Assembly: GCA_900155495.1 (NCBI GenBank) | Contig: FTLJ01000399.1 | Span: forward strand, 1 to 64,000 | Length of the DNA stretch: 64,000 nucleotides | Reading direction: 5' to 3' | From: Porogramme epimiltina | Lineage: Eukaryota; Basidiomycota; Agaricomycetes; Polyporales; Polyporaceae | Part shown: positions 12,217 through 25,022 of the stretch, in pieces | How positions within the stretch are numbered: position 1 is the first letter of the stretch | Layout: every line of letters starts with the position of its first letter | The notes under the pieces: generated by a model | What the model was told of the DNA's origin: nothing | What the model saw: only the letters and a program-made list of their open reading frames with translations | Database searches by the model: none | Translations under genes and position numbers: made by a program

Positions 12217-15200
12217 TGCTGACAATGAAGTTGGCGTTGTCGCCCACTTTTCGGCGTGACATTGGTCTCGTATTCACGTAGGTTTTCATTCTACGTGCAT
12301 ATGCATATGCACGCCTTTTCAATTCTATTCGCGTGAACCTGGGGGTTCATTCCCGATGCTTCGACTACTTCTGAGTTATCTTTTCCTCTCTGTCTCCCAA
12401 CCATCTGCACCTTGGGTTCCCAGGCTATTCTGTTAAAACCGCTTCTTGCCAACCCTCGCTACTGTACTGACATCTCCAGCACAAGGATCACTCCAATTAC
12501 TGATAGGCTCTTTTGAAAAATAAGATGGACGCACCCTCTTTAGTGGACGTTTCTAATCATCAGAAATACAAAAGGGGCGGCATGACAAGATGAGCACGAA
12601 GCTGCACCTCGACAGAGCTTCACAGGCAGAAGAGAGTAAATGATAAGACAGCTGAGTAATATGTACAGCGTCTCCTCATTTGCGTGCTCTGCCCCATTAG
12701 GTGTGCCACTAGGATAATGCTACCAAATAACACACGTCCTAAATGGTTTGATTACAGCTGGGGAGGAGGTGCTGGATTCGAAGAGATACGAATCCAAGGA
12801 AACTGCGTGCGTGTCAGCATACCCCGTGGGTTGGCCGATGCGTCTAGTAGAACTACGCATATAGACACTAGACACTACGAGGCTAGGGGGGGCTTGCATC
12901 CCATCATACGGACTACACCAAAGCGAATTAAGTAAATGGGCCCAGCATTTAACAGCCCACATGCGACTCACCGGATCCATCCCAGTGGCTGGTGCCGTGG
13001 ACCATCTCTTACGGGTGGTAATTATCTGTCGGAGAGAACACGCCGCCTTCGCACGTATGATCGTCCGCATCATCGCCATCCCGTTCACCAAATCAGTCAC
13101 TTGCTTCCATCCATTGAGCGCAAAAAAGTGTGACCTTCGTGATAGGATCCCTGTGACCTGTGGTCTTGTTCCTGCTTATCCCAGATAGACGGTAGTAGAT
13201 ACAAGCGACGCATCTCTGTGCTCAGTGGAGTATCAGGGTCAGGTAAGGAGGCACGTACTATGAGCTTACGGAGCATTACAGCGTGTTCGCTTAGCTTGTA
13301 TGTAGTGAGCCAGTGGATAGGCAGTTAAGTGCCCATTGCAGGCCAGGCGTGTGATGAAGAGGTGACGGTGGCGCCCTCATGGGAAAAGTGAATTCACGCG
13401 AGTCCATTTAGTAGGGGAACGACGCGTTTTGGTGGGCTCCCGTTAACGGGCCGTTAATTTGTGCAGCCTCGTATAGAATAGCTCTACGTGGTGAAGGATG
13501 TCTCCCCTCGAACAGAGACCTACGGCTGCATGGAAGCACAGGCTGACAAGAAGCATGCGATGTTGACACGCGACCGCAGCACGGTGCCCCGGGACATCTG
13601 GGCGCCCACAAAACACCGACTATGTCCCGAGACCGACCGTTTGGCTAGAAATGGAATACATACGTCCGTCTTGATGATAACCCAAAACGCCACACACGGT
13701 CAGATGCTCAGACCAAGCGGCCTCGGTAGTCACCAGCCTCCGTTCTCCAGAACGGTTGTACAGCTAGGACTTGAAGGAATCATACTAAGCACCGCATGGT
13801 ATTTCCAACTAGACCGCCACTGTCCGTTCCTGTTTCCTTGTGATTGGCTGGCACACTCCGGTGTAGTGATCCAACCTATGGAACGTTAATCTCATTGGTT
13901 GGCTGAGGGCCGCATTTTCAATTCCAGCACGTAACCAACTTCCATGTTCCAATGCATATGTTGATTCGATGAAGTAACATCGTCCTCACCGTGTCGTCCC
14001 CGCTGTACCTCGCTTACTGTGTTCCCTATGCTGTGCTCCTTTCACTGTGCTATTCCCGCCTTGATGTCCTCGCTAGCTTCTTTACCGCCCTCTCGCATTT
14101 TTCATCATTCAAATCACGTAGCTCTGAGACGCTGTAGGTATTGTACAGATATAAATGGCCTCGAAAGCTCTGCCATCAGCCCGTGGGTTTTCTCTAGATG
14201 CTGTTTCGAAAGATTCCTCGTGACTCCTTACCTGTACAAAACTTCTCTCCAATAGCCACGTGGTAGAGCTTGTGGGAGCAATGTAGTAGTGCTATGTACG
14301 TTCACGGACTAACTCGCCCTAAGATTCATATGTGATAGGGGTCGCTAAGGCTGCGTCGTTATGCGACGGTCTCAGTGATGAATGTATATAAGGAGTTGGG
14401 ATGTTGGCTGACAATAGCAACGTAGTTACAGAGTTGGTAATATCTGACGTCCGTAAAGTGCATGATCCGTAGGTCCAATAGAGAGGGACTTCCATTATGT
14501 TTTCATGCGCATTAGGCGGTATTTTGGTCAACAATGGTGGAGTCGAAGACGTTCTCTGAGGCGGCGCGATTGCACTTGTGCAAGCGATGTCAGCTCACAA
14601 GTTACAACTACCAAAGGCAAGGTCCTCCTCAGCAATGATAGTTCAAGGGACAGGGGCCTGCACGGTTGACATTGAAAGAACAATATAAGCATAAAAAGCA
14701 GGTTGAGGCATTTTCTTCCAGCACTGTGGAGAGAGTCAGGGGTTCGTACTTGCGCCAGTACAATATCCGCACTTCAGCATCGCGTGACGAACCACAGCGC
14801 CTTACATAGGCTTGTCAGATTTGTCGGTCTGGACATACAGCTCCATGTGGTGACTGACAATCGTGAGGACGGAGTCCCTTAATTTGTTTTCAACAGGAAT
14901 ACTAGAACCGAATAGTAGCTAGTGCGGTAAGATCTCAACACTGGGGTACAATAACCTTGATCACAATCGAAATCCGGAAGGCGTGGGGACCCTATGGCTG
15001 CCTCACGCGTGTAGGGTCTTGCAACGCACTGACACCCCATGCAAGATGAACAGTGGACGTGGACACTGGAGTCAGAGAAGGTTGAAACCGTGCACGATGG
15101 ATGAGTAAAGTGTGATACTTCATTCGTTAAGCGCTCATAAAAACATGGGCATGCAATGTCGGAGCATATCCGGGTGCATCAGTACCCTGGTTTGGTCTCT

Positions 15201-15684
15201 CCGCTTTCCCAGCGACAGATACGCGAACCCCCCTGTATGCTACCTTGATTTCCTACCACGTAGACCATGCCTACCATAGGTCTCGGCCCTCACGAACAGT
15301 AAGAACGTCGGAGCATAAATTTTACCGTGCTGAAGTTGTTTTCCACGCTAGAACCGCGGACTCGCACGCGTGTACCCCTCATGCCCAGCGACACGTCCTA
15401 TAGTAATAGCGCTCTTACGGGAAGAGAAATAGACACTCCAAGTATCTATACTTGCGTCGTGCGTCAAAGGACGGACGATGCATTGTGACCAAAAATTCCT
15501 TCGCTACCGCTGAGAGCATCCGCCACTGCATGCTGATCATCTTACTCATACTTCAGGGTCTGTGGGGGAAGAGAGCAGCCGGTATTACGTGCCGTGTTTG
15601 AGGATGTTGCTATCGCGCCCCAGACAAATTCCCGCATGCAGGAAAACTCGAGCCTAAGGACAGCGCTGTCGGGGTCTCTTTGGC
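12217..15684. other. Long spacer without a recognised gene
   Basis: No conserved protein, long open frame or RNA gene is visible here. The one identifiable feature is a short copy of the repeat seen at the window start (15266-15292). Confidence 0.45.
15266..15292 (+). repeat. Second copy of the 27-bp repeat core
   Basis: It matches 106-132 at 26 of 27 positions (catgcctaccatagg, one change, then ctcggccctca) but lacks the AATAAA and the A-run. Confidence 0.6.
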
Positions 15685-15690
15685 TATATA
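15685..15690 (+). promoter_or_regulatory. Probable TATA element of DUF6534-like copy C
   Basis: TATATA in the context ctatatacc lies 94 bases upstream of the ATG at 15779, matching the element ahead of copy A. Confidence 0.4.
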
Positions 15691-15778
15691 CCATTTCACA
15701 CCCATCCAGTCCGAGAACCCATCCCTCAGCCAATAGACTCTGCACGTAGCACACCCTGCACCTTCGCATTTAAGACTC

Positions 15779-18015
15779 ATGGACACTGTAATACATGCCA
15801 ATTCAATTGCAGTATCCCTCGATGGCACCCTCGGTGCCGCTTTCCTCGGCCATTTTGCAACAAGCATGTACGTCTCATAGAGCTCAATACCGCTGCTGGC
15901 CTGCTTATTTCTTTCAAGTCTCTACGGCATCACTTCCCTCCAGGGATACCTTTACTACCACGGCCAGACCAAGGACCCTCATATCCTCCGTTACTCCGTG
16001 AGAATCCTCCGCTATTCCTCTATCCCCCTATAGGTCTCTTGTTAACGCGTTCCGTACTCATATAGGTCCTAGTACTTTGGCAAGTGGCCTTCAATTCGTG
16101 AATATCTCAGCATGCATATGTATCTCTCTATAGGCTCCTCGACGGAGTGCACTGTGGTCTGATTACTGCCACTGTATACCGCTATTGCATCACCAACTTC
16201 ATGAACTTTGAGGCCGTGCAGAAGCCTGTGTGGTACGTCGCCTCTGTTGCGTCATGTGCCCCTCAGTGCTTAATCCAGTCTCTCACATCCAGGACCATGT
16301 CCGTAAGTCGTGCTCTGTTTTTATCATTACGCAGCACACTTTGCTCAGACTTCCCTGTCACGAAGGCTATGGTCATTATTTCTGTATGTCTACTTCATTT
16401 CCAGCAGTATCCACGTGTTGACTGCTGACCCTCCTGTATGGTCAGAGCGTAAACAACTCTATCGTGCGAGGGTGAGCTGTCTGAGGCATGTTCTTGGCTG
16501 GGCGAATCCCTCACTGGACCGTGCCATTCTTATATGGCATAGGGTTTGTGGCTATCGTATATATAAGCGTAGGTTCTGGCCTGGGCCCATATACATCTAG
16601 TACTCACTACGTTAACTCTCTTAGTGGGACAAGGGAGCTTGATCACCCCCATCATCATCGTACGTCTCATTTCTGCCCACCGCCATCTCCCGGAGCTCCT
16701 GCTCACCCCACATGCCCTTCTTCTGCAGTTCGTCATGTCTGCATATATTGTCGGTGCGCATCGGTGCCTGCCACTCTATTCGGGCCCATATACAACCAGG
16801 CTCTGACTAAACGCTTCCTCCTCGTCCATGTTCCATGCGCAGTTGACGGAACGAGTGAGTGATATTTATCGTAAAGCTCCTCATTTTCCCCAGAACTTAG
16901 ACATATTGATCTATCTATCTTTTTTCCCCTTCCACCGTTCTCGTTCTCCTTCGGGCCCGCTCCAACCCCCATTCCCTATGGCCATCGTATGCTGCCGGCG
17001 ACAGTATTTGCTGTCAAGCTGTAAGTGAATCATTGATCAAGAATGTGGGGATGGTCACAACACTGACAGGTGTCGTGCGTGATTTGTGTTGCAGGATGCT
17101 CGTGGACTCGTACGCAGATGTCCAACGATTCTCCGTGAGTATGATCCGCTCCCGGAACCCTGCACTACAAGCTTTATCAGAACACCGCGCTGATTCTGCA
17201 CACGGCGTGCGCTCTGCAGTGGAGCTTTTACTCCGGGCTGTCAGTCGAGGCCGCGGTCGATGTCATTGTTGCAGTAGCGCAGGTGCTGCTCTTTCGCAGA
17301 TACGAGACCGGAGTTCGGAGGTGCGTGTTGTGCCTGTCTTCGCAGATTAAGCAGATGTTGATGTGCTACGCAAAGCAGTATGGACTCTGTCCTCCGCGTT
17401 TTGGTGACCTACATCGTCGCCTCCGGGTTCTTGACGGGGTGCGTATCCTGTACACATTCGTGTGCGATGTACTGAGCTTGCGCTCGCACGTAGTAGTGTG
17501 TGCGCGATATGCCCTATGATTGCGGTATGTTCTTCCCTTATTCTCCATCACATGCTGTAACCATAAGAGTTTCCGTAGTACGCGGTCATGCCAACCAACT
17601 TCGTGCACTTCGCATTCTACTTTGTTCTCAGCAAACGTGCGTTCCACCCCTTCGTGCCACCGGTACCACCCATCGCTCCTCTTCTTGAGCGACCTCTAAT
17701 TAGTTCACGTAGTATATGTAAATTCGCTGCTCGCCATGCTCAACGCGCGCGGGCCGCTGCTCCGTGAGCGCGCAGGAGGGGTTCGCGTGATCAATGCACC
17801 CTGTCGCAGGTCGAACGCCGTCACGGACAGCAATTGGAACCAGGACATTGAGGTGTGAAATGACACATACTCACGGTCATGGCGCTGATGTGCTGACTTG
17901 AAGCGGCTCTGTGTAGCTCGTCGCAGTTACCTCCATGAGCATCTTATCGTCCAACAACATTGTAGTGACGGCGCAGATTCACGAGGGGTCCTACTCGTTG
18001 ACCGGGGGCCAATGA
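15779..18015 (+). CDS. DUF6534-like multi-pass membrane protein, copy C
   Basis: Third tandem paralog. Exon 1 (15779-15867) holds LDGTLGAAFLGHFATS; exon 2 gives LYGITSLQGYLYY; the 14-nt micro-exon is 16066-16079; exon 4 gives LLDGVHCGLITATVY. Downstream, the 17090-17330 region encodes MLVDSYADVQ, then LSVEAAVDVIVAVAQVLL. The 17580-17750 region encodes VMPTNFVHFAFYFVLSK and then VNSLLAMLNARGPL. The last exon ends HEGSYSLTGGQ before TGA at 18013-18015. The intron after the micro-exon starts GCAAGT, a GC-AG intron, where copies A and B have GTGAG(C/T). The fingerprint of many very short exons is shared by all three genes, so the duplications post-date that intron pattern. Confidence 0.7.
16066..16079 (+). 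other. 14-nt micro-exon of copy C followed by a GC donor
   Basis: It encodes V-L-V-L plus two bases of Trp. The following intron begins GCAAGT, the commonest non-canonical donor context; the two paralogs have GT at this position. Confidence 0.7.
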
Positions 18016-19744
18016 GGTTATCGTTCTCGTGATATAGTTGGCACTTGCTTTGACATTGTAGACCTGCCGTGGTCTGCTTCCGTAAGCATTGTTGCCGCGT
18101 TTCCACCTTCCGACGTGAGGGTAGAGGGACCCCGAACTGTGTTTACGCGTGGTCACTTGATACAGAGTTGACAGCGGACGCCCGGGGGAATGAGACAGCT
18201 ACAACGACGCGCTACACGAATAGGCCGCGGTGCGTGTGCCCGGGAAAGTGCCGTGCACCGGCGGCGCCGCGGTAGAACCGTCACCCGGGTCCGGCTTTCT
18301 GCCGCGGCGCGCATTACGTGCCAGGAGAGAGATCAAATACGACGCCGCCGGAACGCCACGCATTGCTAAGGCCGTACGTCGCTGACAAGGCGTGTAGCAC
18401 GAGTTACCATGACGTTTGAGAAGCCCAAGTGCGAAACGAACGAGTCTCAGACGGAAGTTAGAACATTAACGCTCCGGGAATCTGAAGGGACAGAGGACAG
18501 TAAACCATAAGCTTGATATAGTCAGCCCCCCTTCACTTCGGCTCCTACCCGCGATTGGTCGCGCACTCACAACGGAGGCCTGTCCATTCGTCGCTTGCGT
18601 CACATGCAGAACACAGAGCGAGACGTCCTGCGCATCTCCGATCGGTGGCTCCTTGCGCATCGGGTCTACTGTGACAGTCGAGTCCAATGCAGGGCATTTG
18701 CGCACTTTCTTGCTCGCCTCACGACTAATATCAGTAATCAGCATAGGGAGCCAAGGGTGGAGCTGTGTGTAGAGTGAACGCAAGCTCCGGTTTTGGTAGA
18801 CGTAAAGTCGTTATGTTTTGTCCTATTGTGGAATCGAAAATGTTGCACAGGTCCTCGCTGGGCGGAATGTCATATGACGTCATGGGCGCTTGTATCCTTC
18901 GATTAATGTTAGGTAGGTGGGTGCGCGACATGATACGTATATTCTCTACGCGTGAAGTAGTTTGAATGCGAAAACATGTCTTACCCATTTTTCGCTACTG
19001 ACGGCCTCGTTAATATTGAACGGAAACATGTATACGTATACTTCTACTGAGACAAACGCGACCCCACGCCGGGCCGCGTTGATCTACACTTCGGTGACAG
19101 CATGCTTGGATTGCGCTATAAACTGAGTGATACGCGCAAGGGGATACCTACTACACAGAGCGAGGTCTTGGGTCGCATACAAACACAGTTGTATCCTGCG
19201 CCCATCTGCCCCTACTGGAACAAGGCGCCGACTCTGAGACGCGTTCGAACCGGGAGCGGGTATAAACGTGAAAACTTCGCTACGATACGTCTATGAAGGA
19301 AGACCTCGTGCGTCGCGTCTTCTACAGCGGATGTTCTGGTAAGCCTTCCATTCTTCGCATATGTGATCGCGGATGACATTGGTGGGGGCCCGTGGGACGG
19401 TCAACATCGACTCGAGCATGCCAACGCCGCGCTGGGGAGGGAGGAAGCGACAGAGAGCGCTTTTTCGCATCCGACTATCTGAATAGGGAGCAACTCAGCC
19501 TCGGACCCTCAGTGAGCCAGCGCGCACCGCACGGTCGCAACGTCCCTGACCGTCTCTGAGCGCACTCGGGTCTGAGGCGTGCTGGGGAGCCATACATTAA
19601 GTCGACGTAGGAGGGGGGGAGAGGGAGAGCGCATAGACACTAGGAACTCTGCCTGAGCTCATCGACGTCTCTTGAGTTGTTCATACGAGGGACGGAACCG
19701 GGATGTCCACGAAGTCTAGTGACGCGGCCGTCGTAGGGACTGTG
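18016..19744. other. Spacer without a recognised gene
   Basis: I see no supported gene. The short frames here lack conserved motifs and splice-linked partners. Confidence 0.4.
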
Positions 19745-21312
19745 CGTAGGGTTAGGGTTAGAGAGGATTAAATCGAAGAATTACGGAGATCTCACCATCA
19801 TTGCTCACGACGGCGTACACCGGAGGAGCCAGAGAGGGCCGGGGGGGAGGGGAGGGGGAGCCTTGGTGAGAATGCGAGATCGGTCGCTTTTCCAGACTCC
19901 AGTGACGTCTGTATGTCGTGATAAGCAAGACGTTACTCGCAACAACAGCATACACGAGCGGAGGCTTTCAGTGGGTGCGAATATAGTCTATATGTGATCC
20001 TTTCATTGAGGAGGGGCGTCGGAGAACTGAGGCGTCGAAGCACCAGCCCCTTTCGAACCGCAGATACTATCCAGAGAATGTCGAGATGATGCGGGCACGG
20101 GAATCTCCACAGACATACGAACAACGTCGTGACTGTGATGGATGGAGCTCTACAAACAGCACCACGGACGAATGTAGAAAGGGGGGAAAGCGTAGCAATG
20201 GTATCGTCTTTCGGAAGGAGCGCAGCCAGTGATCGTGCGAGGCAAGACACAGACTGAGTTAGTTCGCTCGCTCCAAGAGATCGTAGCTTATGCTTCCAGA
20301 AGACAGACAATGGGACTACGCGCGTCGCGTAGACGGGAGTGTGTATGGGGACAGGTATGCAAGTAGAAAGGGGGTGGAAGGAAGCTTAAGGAAGAGATGA
20401 ATTGATAGACTCACAGATGCCCAACCCTTCGTCGGCGACGACCACAACAAGAGTGCGGTAGCTCAAGGCGCCTCCACCACAGAATCCTGCTTTCTATTGC
20501 GGCCAGGATGACGTCGAGAACGCTCGACGTCTTCACCTCCTCTTCGGCGATAGCGCTCCAGACGCTCATCGGCACAAAGACGGGTCTCCTAAGAGCGTTT
20601 GCGTGACGTTGACGAGGGATGGGTAAGCAATCGCAAAACCTATTAGGAGGGTCTTGTCAGTTTCCACGGTCAAAGTAGCAGATAAGCAGGAGCCTGGAGG
20701 GTACCTGAGGTGGACATGTCTGTCAGAGGTGATTTTTCAGCCCGAAAGTCACATTCAGCGAAGAAGATAGGCAGCGTACGATTGAAGCTATAGCGGGAGG
20801 GGTAACTGCGACCATACATGGAAGACGGCGGAGCGTGGGGAGATCATAGTGGCGGGGGAGAAGATGGAGGTCTTGCGGTCACAGAGGGAGCGGGATGGCA
20901 TTGGCTCCTGGGCGCTTGGTCCCGGCAGCCATGTTTCCGGGCCCCGGCGCGAATTGCCAGCGTTCTTCGAAGACAAGTCTCTTCCGAGTCTTGCTGTTCT
21001 ATCTCCTATATCTACTCCCCCATTCGCCGCATACTGTGCCAACTTCAAGTGTCGCCTTATATTCTGCGATGCATCCGCCGCCGCCTCCAGCATCAATCCA
21101 AAGACACTCCACAAACACCCCGCTCTCTCTCCAGGTGTAGTGTAAAAGCATGCGAGAGGCACCCCTTGTCTGCAACCCTGGAAGCTGCCCACTCCCCATA
21201 TGGGGCCACATCCGTGACACCGGCTCAGAACATTGTGAGTACTCTTCCATCTATCAACTTGTACAGCGAGAGACCGCTTCGTCAACACTCCCGTCATCCA
21301 CTCGAAGCCTCT
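19745..21312. repeat. Low-copy repeat, copy 1 (left of HET gene 1)
   Basis: About 1.57 kb is duplicated at 25023-26568 at high identity over most of its length and again, more diverged, at 36370-37330. Both close copies begin near GGGTTAGGGTT and end sharply at cgaagcctct (21312 and 26568). All three copies preserve a minus-strand exon-like block reading VPMSVWSAIAEEEV..SSVLDVILAA or a close variant, with a GTGAGT donor after it. A decayed gene family is therefore likely, though I cannot name it. No TIR or LTR is visible. Confidence 0.65.
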
Positions 21313-23692
21313 TCACAGTTATTTATGACTCTCAAATGTTCCATTTTTGCTCTGCGGCTATAAGAACACATCTTCCATTCACCGTATCCCCTCAATATAC
21401 CGTTAAACATAAAGCTAGTCATGGGATCCCATTGATTTGCCTGATGTCCCGCATATCTGGTGGTAAGCATAAGATTTACATTGTAGAAAAAAATTGAAAT
21501 ACCACATCTAGACGTATTCAGTCGGACGACTCCCACCTCCAATAGCCTTCCCTTGCTATCATCCAGTGGACTTCTTCGGCATTGAATGATATAACTGCAG
21601 CACCGTCCAGTTCGCACAGGCAGGTCGACCCACGTTGGATACTCCGGAATTTGAGCGAGATCGAGGTGGTCGTGTTCACAGGTATGGTTGGAACCTGGAA
21701 TTCCTTGCGGTGCTGATGCTGAAGCCAGCGAGCCGACGGGCGAAGTGGAAGTCGTAGACCAGGGCATATGTTCACTGCAGCGTACAACCATGTAGTGATT
21801 TCCCGATGCATACGACCTTGGATACGGCGCATTATATCCTGTTGTGCAGCGACCAAGAACCAGCTCTATCCAGATGATCCTCGTCCGCTGTGGTGTTCTG
21901 GTTTCGTGTTTGAAAAGCAGGATAACTTCCGTGGCACCGGTCCAAGGTAGTGGTGGTACTTGTACATCTGACAGCACAAGCCCCCAGTTTCTTTCCCATT
22001 CCTCAACCGCAGCTGGTGTGATATGATAAGGACGTTTTGGCGAGCTAACCAGGAGTCGGGCGACGCTCGTCCTTGGGCCAATCGCATCTCCTCGATAGGT
22101 GGGCCGCATGGAGATGTAGATAGCCTTTGATTCCCACTTCAGTTCGGAAGCGATGTCGCCACGAATTAGTACGCAGCGGCAGCCGTCAAGTAGCGAGGAA
22201 CGATATACAGGGTGCTGTCTTGTCTCATGAGTCTGGGTCGATCTGTCAACATCATGCTCAAGTATGAGGCATGCTAGTGCCTTGAATGGGGTTTTGTGTC
22301 GTCTTAATTGATCGCAGAAACCTAGTTGAGCCAGGTAGCACCCTTTCTGGCCGGTGGAGAGGATGGGAAGCGTAGCGTGGAGGCCAAACTGGGTCACTGC
22401 GAAAGCTAGGGATCCAGTAGGAGTTGATGCGTCATACTGAGCATAACGGGAGATGTTTCACTAAGTTTAACATATAAGGGCGGATAATTATCAAGTATAC
22501 ACACCTCATGTTGTACACCCGTCCCAGAATATCTTGCGTTTCCATATCCAGACCAGGAAAAATCTTTAGGTGAGGGTGCAAAAGCGTGTGCTAGCGGGCC
22601 GTCCTGTACAACCCTGTCTTTCAAGACTATATTGGTCCTTTCCGCATCCTCGAGTGAGAGAACCTCCGGCTTGAGAGGGCCCCACAGAAGGATAGTACTG
22701 TCGGCAGACGACCTCACAATCTCCTCCTGGAGTCTGAAGAACGCATTACGCCCCTCCCCATAGATTGTCGGGTTTTACACTCCGAAGATGCCCAGCAGGC
22801 AGTATGCCTCGTCTTCAACCCTGGTCGTCTGTCGTACCGCTGCCCAAGACATACGAGTGGCGATACTAGCTGTGGTGAAATCTTCCTCTAGCCGCAGAAC
22901 ACTGGCTGGAATTCTTGTAGCGTTCTCGAGTTCAGCAGCGAGGGTGTATTTGTTCCCGAGCGGTTTCCATTTCCGAGTCATGAATATAACGTTGTGGGGG
23001 GCGAGAAGCTCCTGTAGGGTCCACCCGCGTTTGTGCCAACGACTTCCGGCGAGATTCCATGCCTGTGAGACGTCGGCGAGGTATGCATAGCACACACTGG
23101 AAGCCGAATAATACCGAAACATGGAGTTTATTGCTTCTGTCAGCTCTGTACTGCTAGTCTTGTCGATGCAGCATGTATCCGCCCATGCCCATTCATATCC
23201 GTCTCGTTCTGCTTGTTTGAGGAAATCCTGGATTTTTTGGGAAAGAAGATCGCGAGGGATTACTGGAATAGAGGCGGCGGATGGGCCGACGGTCAGATTG
23301 GAGCTTGGATGGGTATAACCAGGAGGAGGAAGGGCGTCTTGATTCCCTGGGACGACGGTGGAACGATGTGATCCTGACTCGAGACGATCCACCTTTGCTG
23401 ACAGAGCAGATAATGTACATTCCAGTGTCCGTATGGTTTGTTGCATTTGTACAACGATATCCAGCAGGCTCTCGAGGGAGCACGACTCGAACGGGGCATG
23501 TTGCTCGCTTTGCGCTTTCTCCTCGCACGTTTTTTCAGCCTCTTTTACACGTTGGAACGTGTCCTCCTCCTTGTCCCACACGTGTGAGAGGATGGCGTAT
23601 CTTCCGGGGACGTCCTCTGGGCAGTCGAAATGGCGAAGAATGGCTGTTTTCGTGTTTAGCAACCACATCACGCTGGCAGGGGGTATAAGCAA
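21294..23692 (-). pseudogene. HET-domain protein 1, interrupted by an in-frame stop
   Basis: HET proteins trigger cell death on non-self recognition in filamentous fungi. The frame opens at ATG 23692 (MWLLNTKTAILRHFDCPEDV) and carries YAILSHVW, a coiled-coil segment, WADTCCIDKTSSTELTEAIN, RGWTLQELLAP and RVEDEAYCLLGIFGV. Codon 306 is TAA (22777-22775), exactly where the paralogs have Asn in GVNMP; the same frame then stays open to a GTGTGT donor at 22504. A 68-bp intron (22504-22437) leads to exon 2 (22436-21294), which has VTQFGLHATLP, WNL-type hydrophobic blocks and CEHDHLDLAQI. The final five codons and stop lie inside the adjoining low-copy repeat (breakpoint 21312), so the tail was rewritten by that junction. 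It is a probable pseudogene, unless the stop is edited, suppressed or a base error. Confidence 0.8.
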
Positions 23693-25022
23693 GGAAATAA
23701 TCCAATGGACAGGTTATGGGCGTACCTATCGTGTAAGAATGCTGATGATGAGGGTTTTTGAGAGAGTAGGGAGATCAATTAGAAGGTTTCGGTAATGGGA
23801 ACTTGTGCAAAGGACCAGGGTGAGTCTGGCTAAGACCTGGGGATGGGCTTGAGGACGTAGGGGGAGAAGATCGATAGTGCGGTGAGATCAAAGTTCTGTG
23901 ATGTACGCATTTGTACGAACGAGCGCGATCATCGCCCAGCACCGGGCGTTGTACTGAGCGGAAAAGAGTCGGGATTGGGTACAGGAGGGACGCACGCACG
24001 AACACTTCTACTCATAAAAGAACTAAATTCAGGCCAAGAAAATATCTATCTACTACTGCATCTATCCGAACACTCGTTCTTCTGACAGCCCGCGTTTCAA
24101 CCATGGATGACATCCGGCTACCGAACGGACGATCACGCGCCCTCTTTCTCACCGTTAGTGAAGTAGAGTCAATAGAGATGAAAGGTTCATTATTCCCTGA
24201 GCGACGGGTGCCTAAAACCTTTCCCCGCCGGCGCCAGATGAACTCTAGGTTCTTGTACATGGCCTTTTCGCCGCAGCGTGATGCTATATCACAAGTGGCC
24301 GCGCGGCGCCCGGTCACAACTCGATACGGGGTGATTAATGTCAATAGAAGCATGCCACCGAATGCGAGGCTTGCGAGGGCATACCTCCCCTCCCTTAAGC
24401 AAGCCTCTCTCGGAATCGAGTATCGCCTGAACTTGACTTAAACATTGGGGGCGTGCGCTGGAGCGCCCGATGGGCCCGCGTTAGCGCATCACGTGATCGA
24501 GACGAATTGGGTGGACGGATTGAGGCCTGCTCATGGGCATGCTCCGCGCGGGAGTATAGCTTCCACTGGAAGGGGAAAGGAAGGGGTAGAGAGACTGAGA
24601 GCGCACTCTTTAACTTTCTAGCGTGCTCACCGGTGGGGGGAGATTGGTGGCTGAAGACGAGGGCTACGCGCCACGGCCGCGATGACTGAAGGGTTCAGGT
24701 TAGAAGAGCTCACATCAAGGAGACTGCTCCTAGAGCACCGTAACAGCTTACAACATTATTCTTTCCTGGAGTAGCAAGTTTTGGAGGAAGTGAGGGCATT
24801 TCTACTTTATCCAGCGAAGTTGGGACGATGAAATGTAGTAAGGGTGTTGCGCGAAAAGTTAAACGGAAATGGAAACCTGGCTAGATGACAAATTACTGAC
24901 GATCAACGTGTGTGAATACAAGAGCAATACATAACAGTACCGCAAGCGGAGGCTTCCAGGATGAACCCGGGCTCGGCAGCAAGAGGAGTCAATATCGGCG
25001 AGGCGGTCGTAGCAACTGAAAG
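23693..25022. other. HET1 upstream region and spacer
   Basis: This holds the upstream side of the minus-strand HET1 and no recognised gene. The plus-strand frame at 23911-24441 has no motif I know. Confidence 0.4.

Noticed and set aside
19747..19761. GGGTTAGGGTTAG resembles fungal telomere repeat
   Set aside because: Only two units, and it lies at the edge of a dispersed repeat whose second copy has it degraded; not enough for an interstitial telomere claim.
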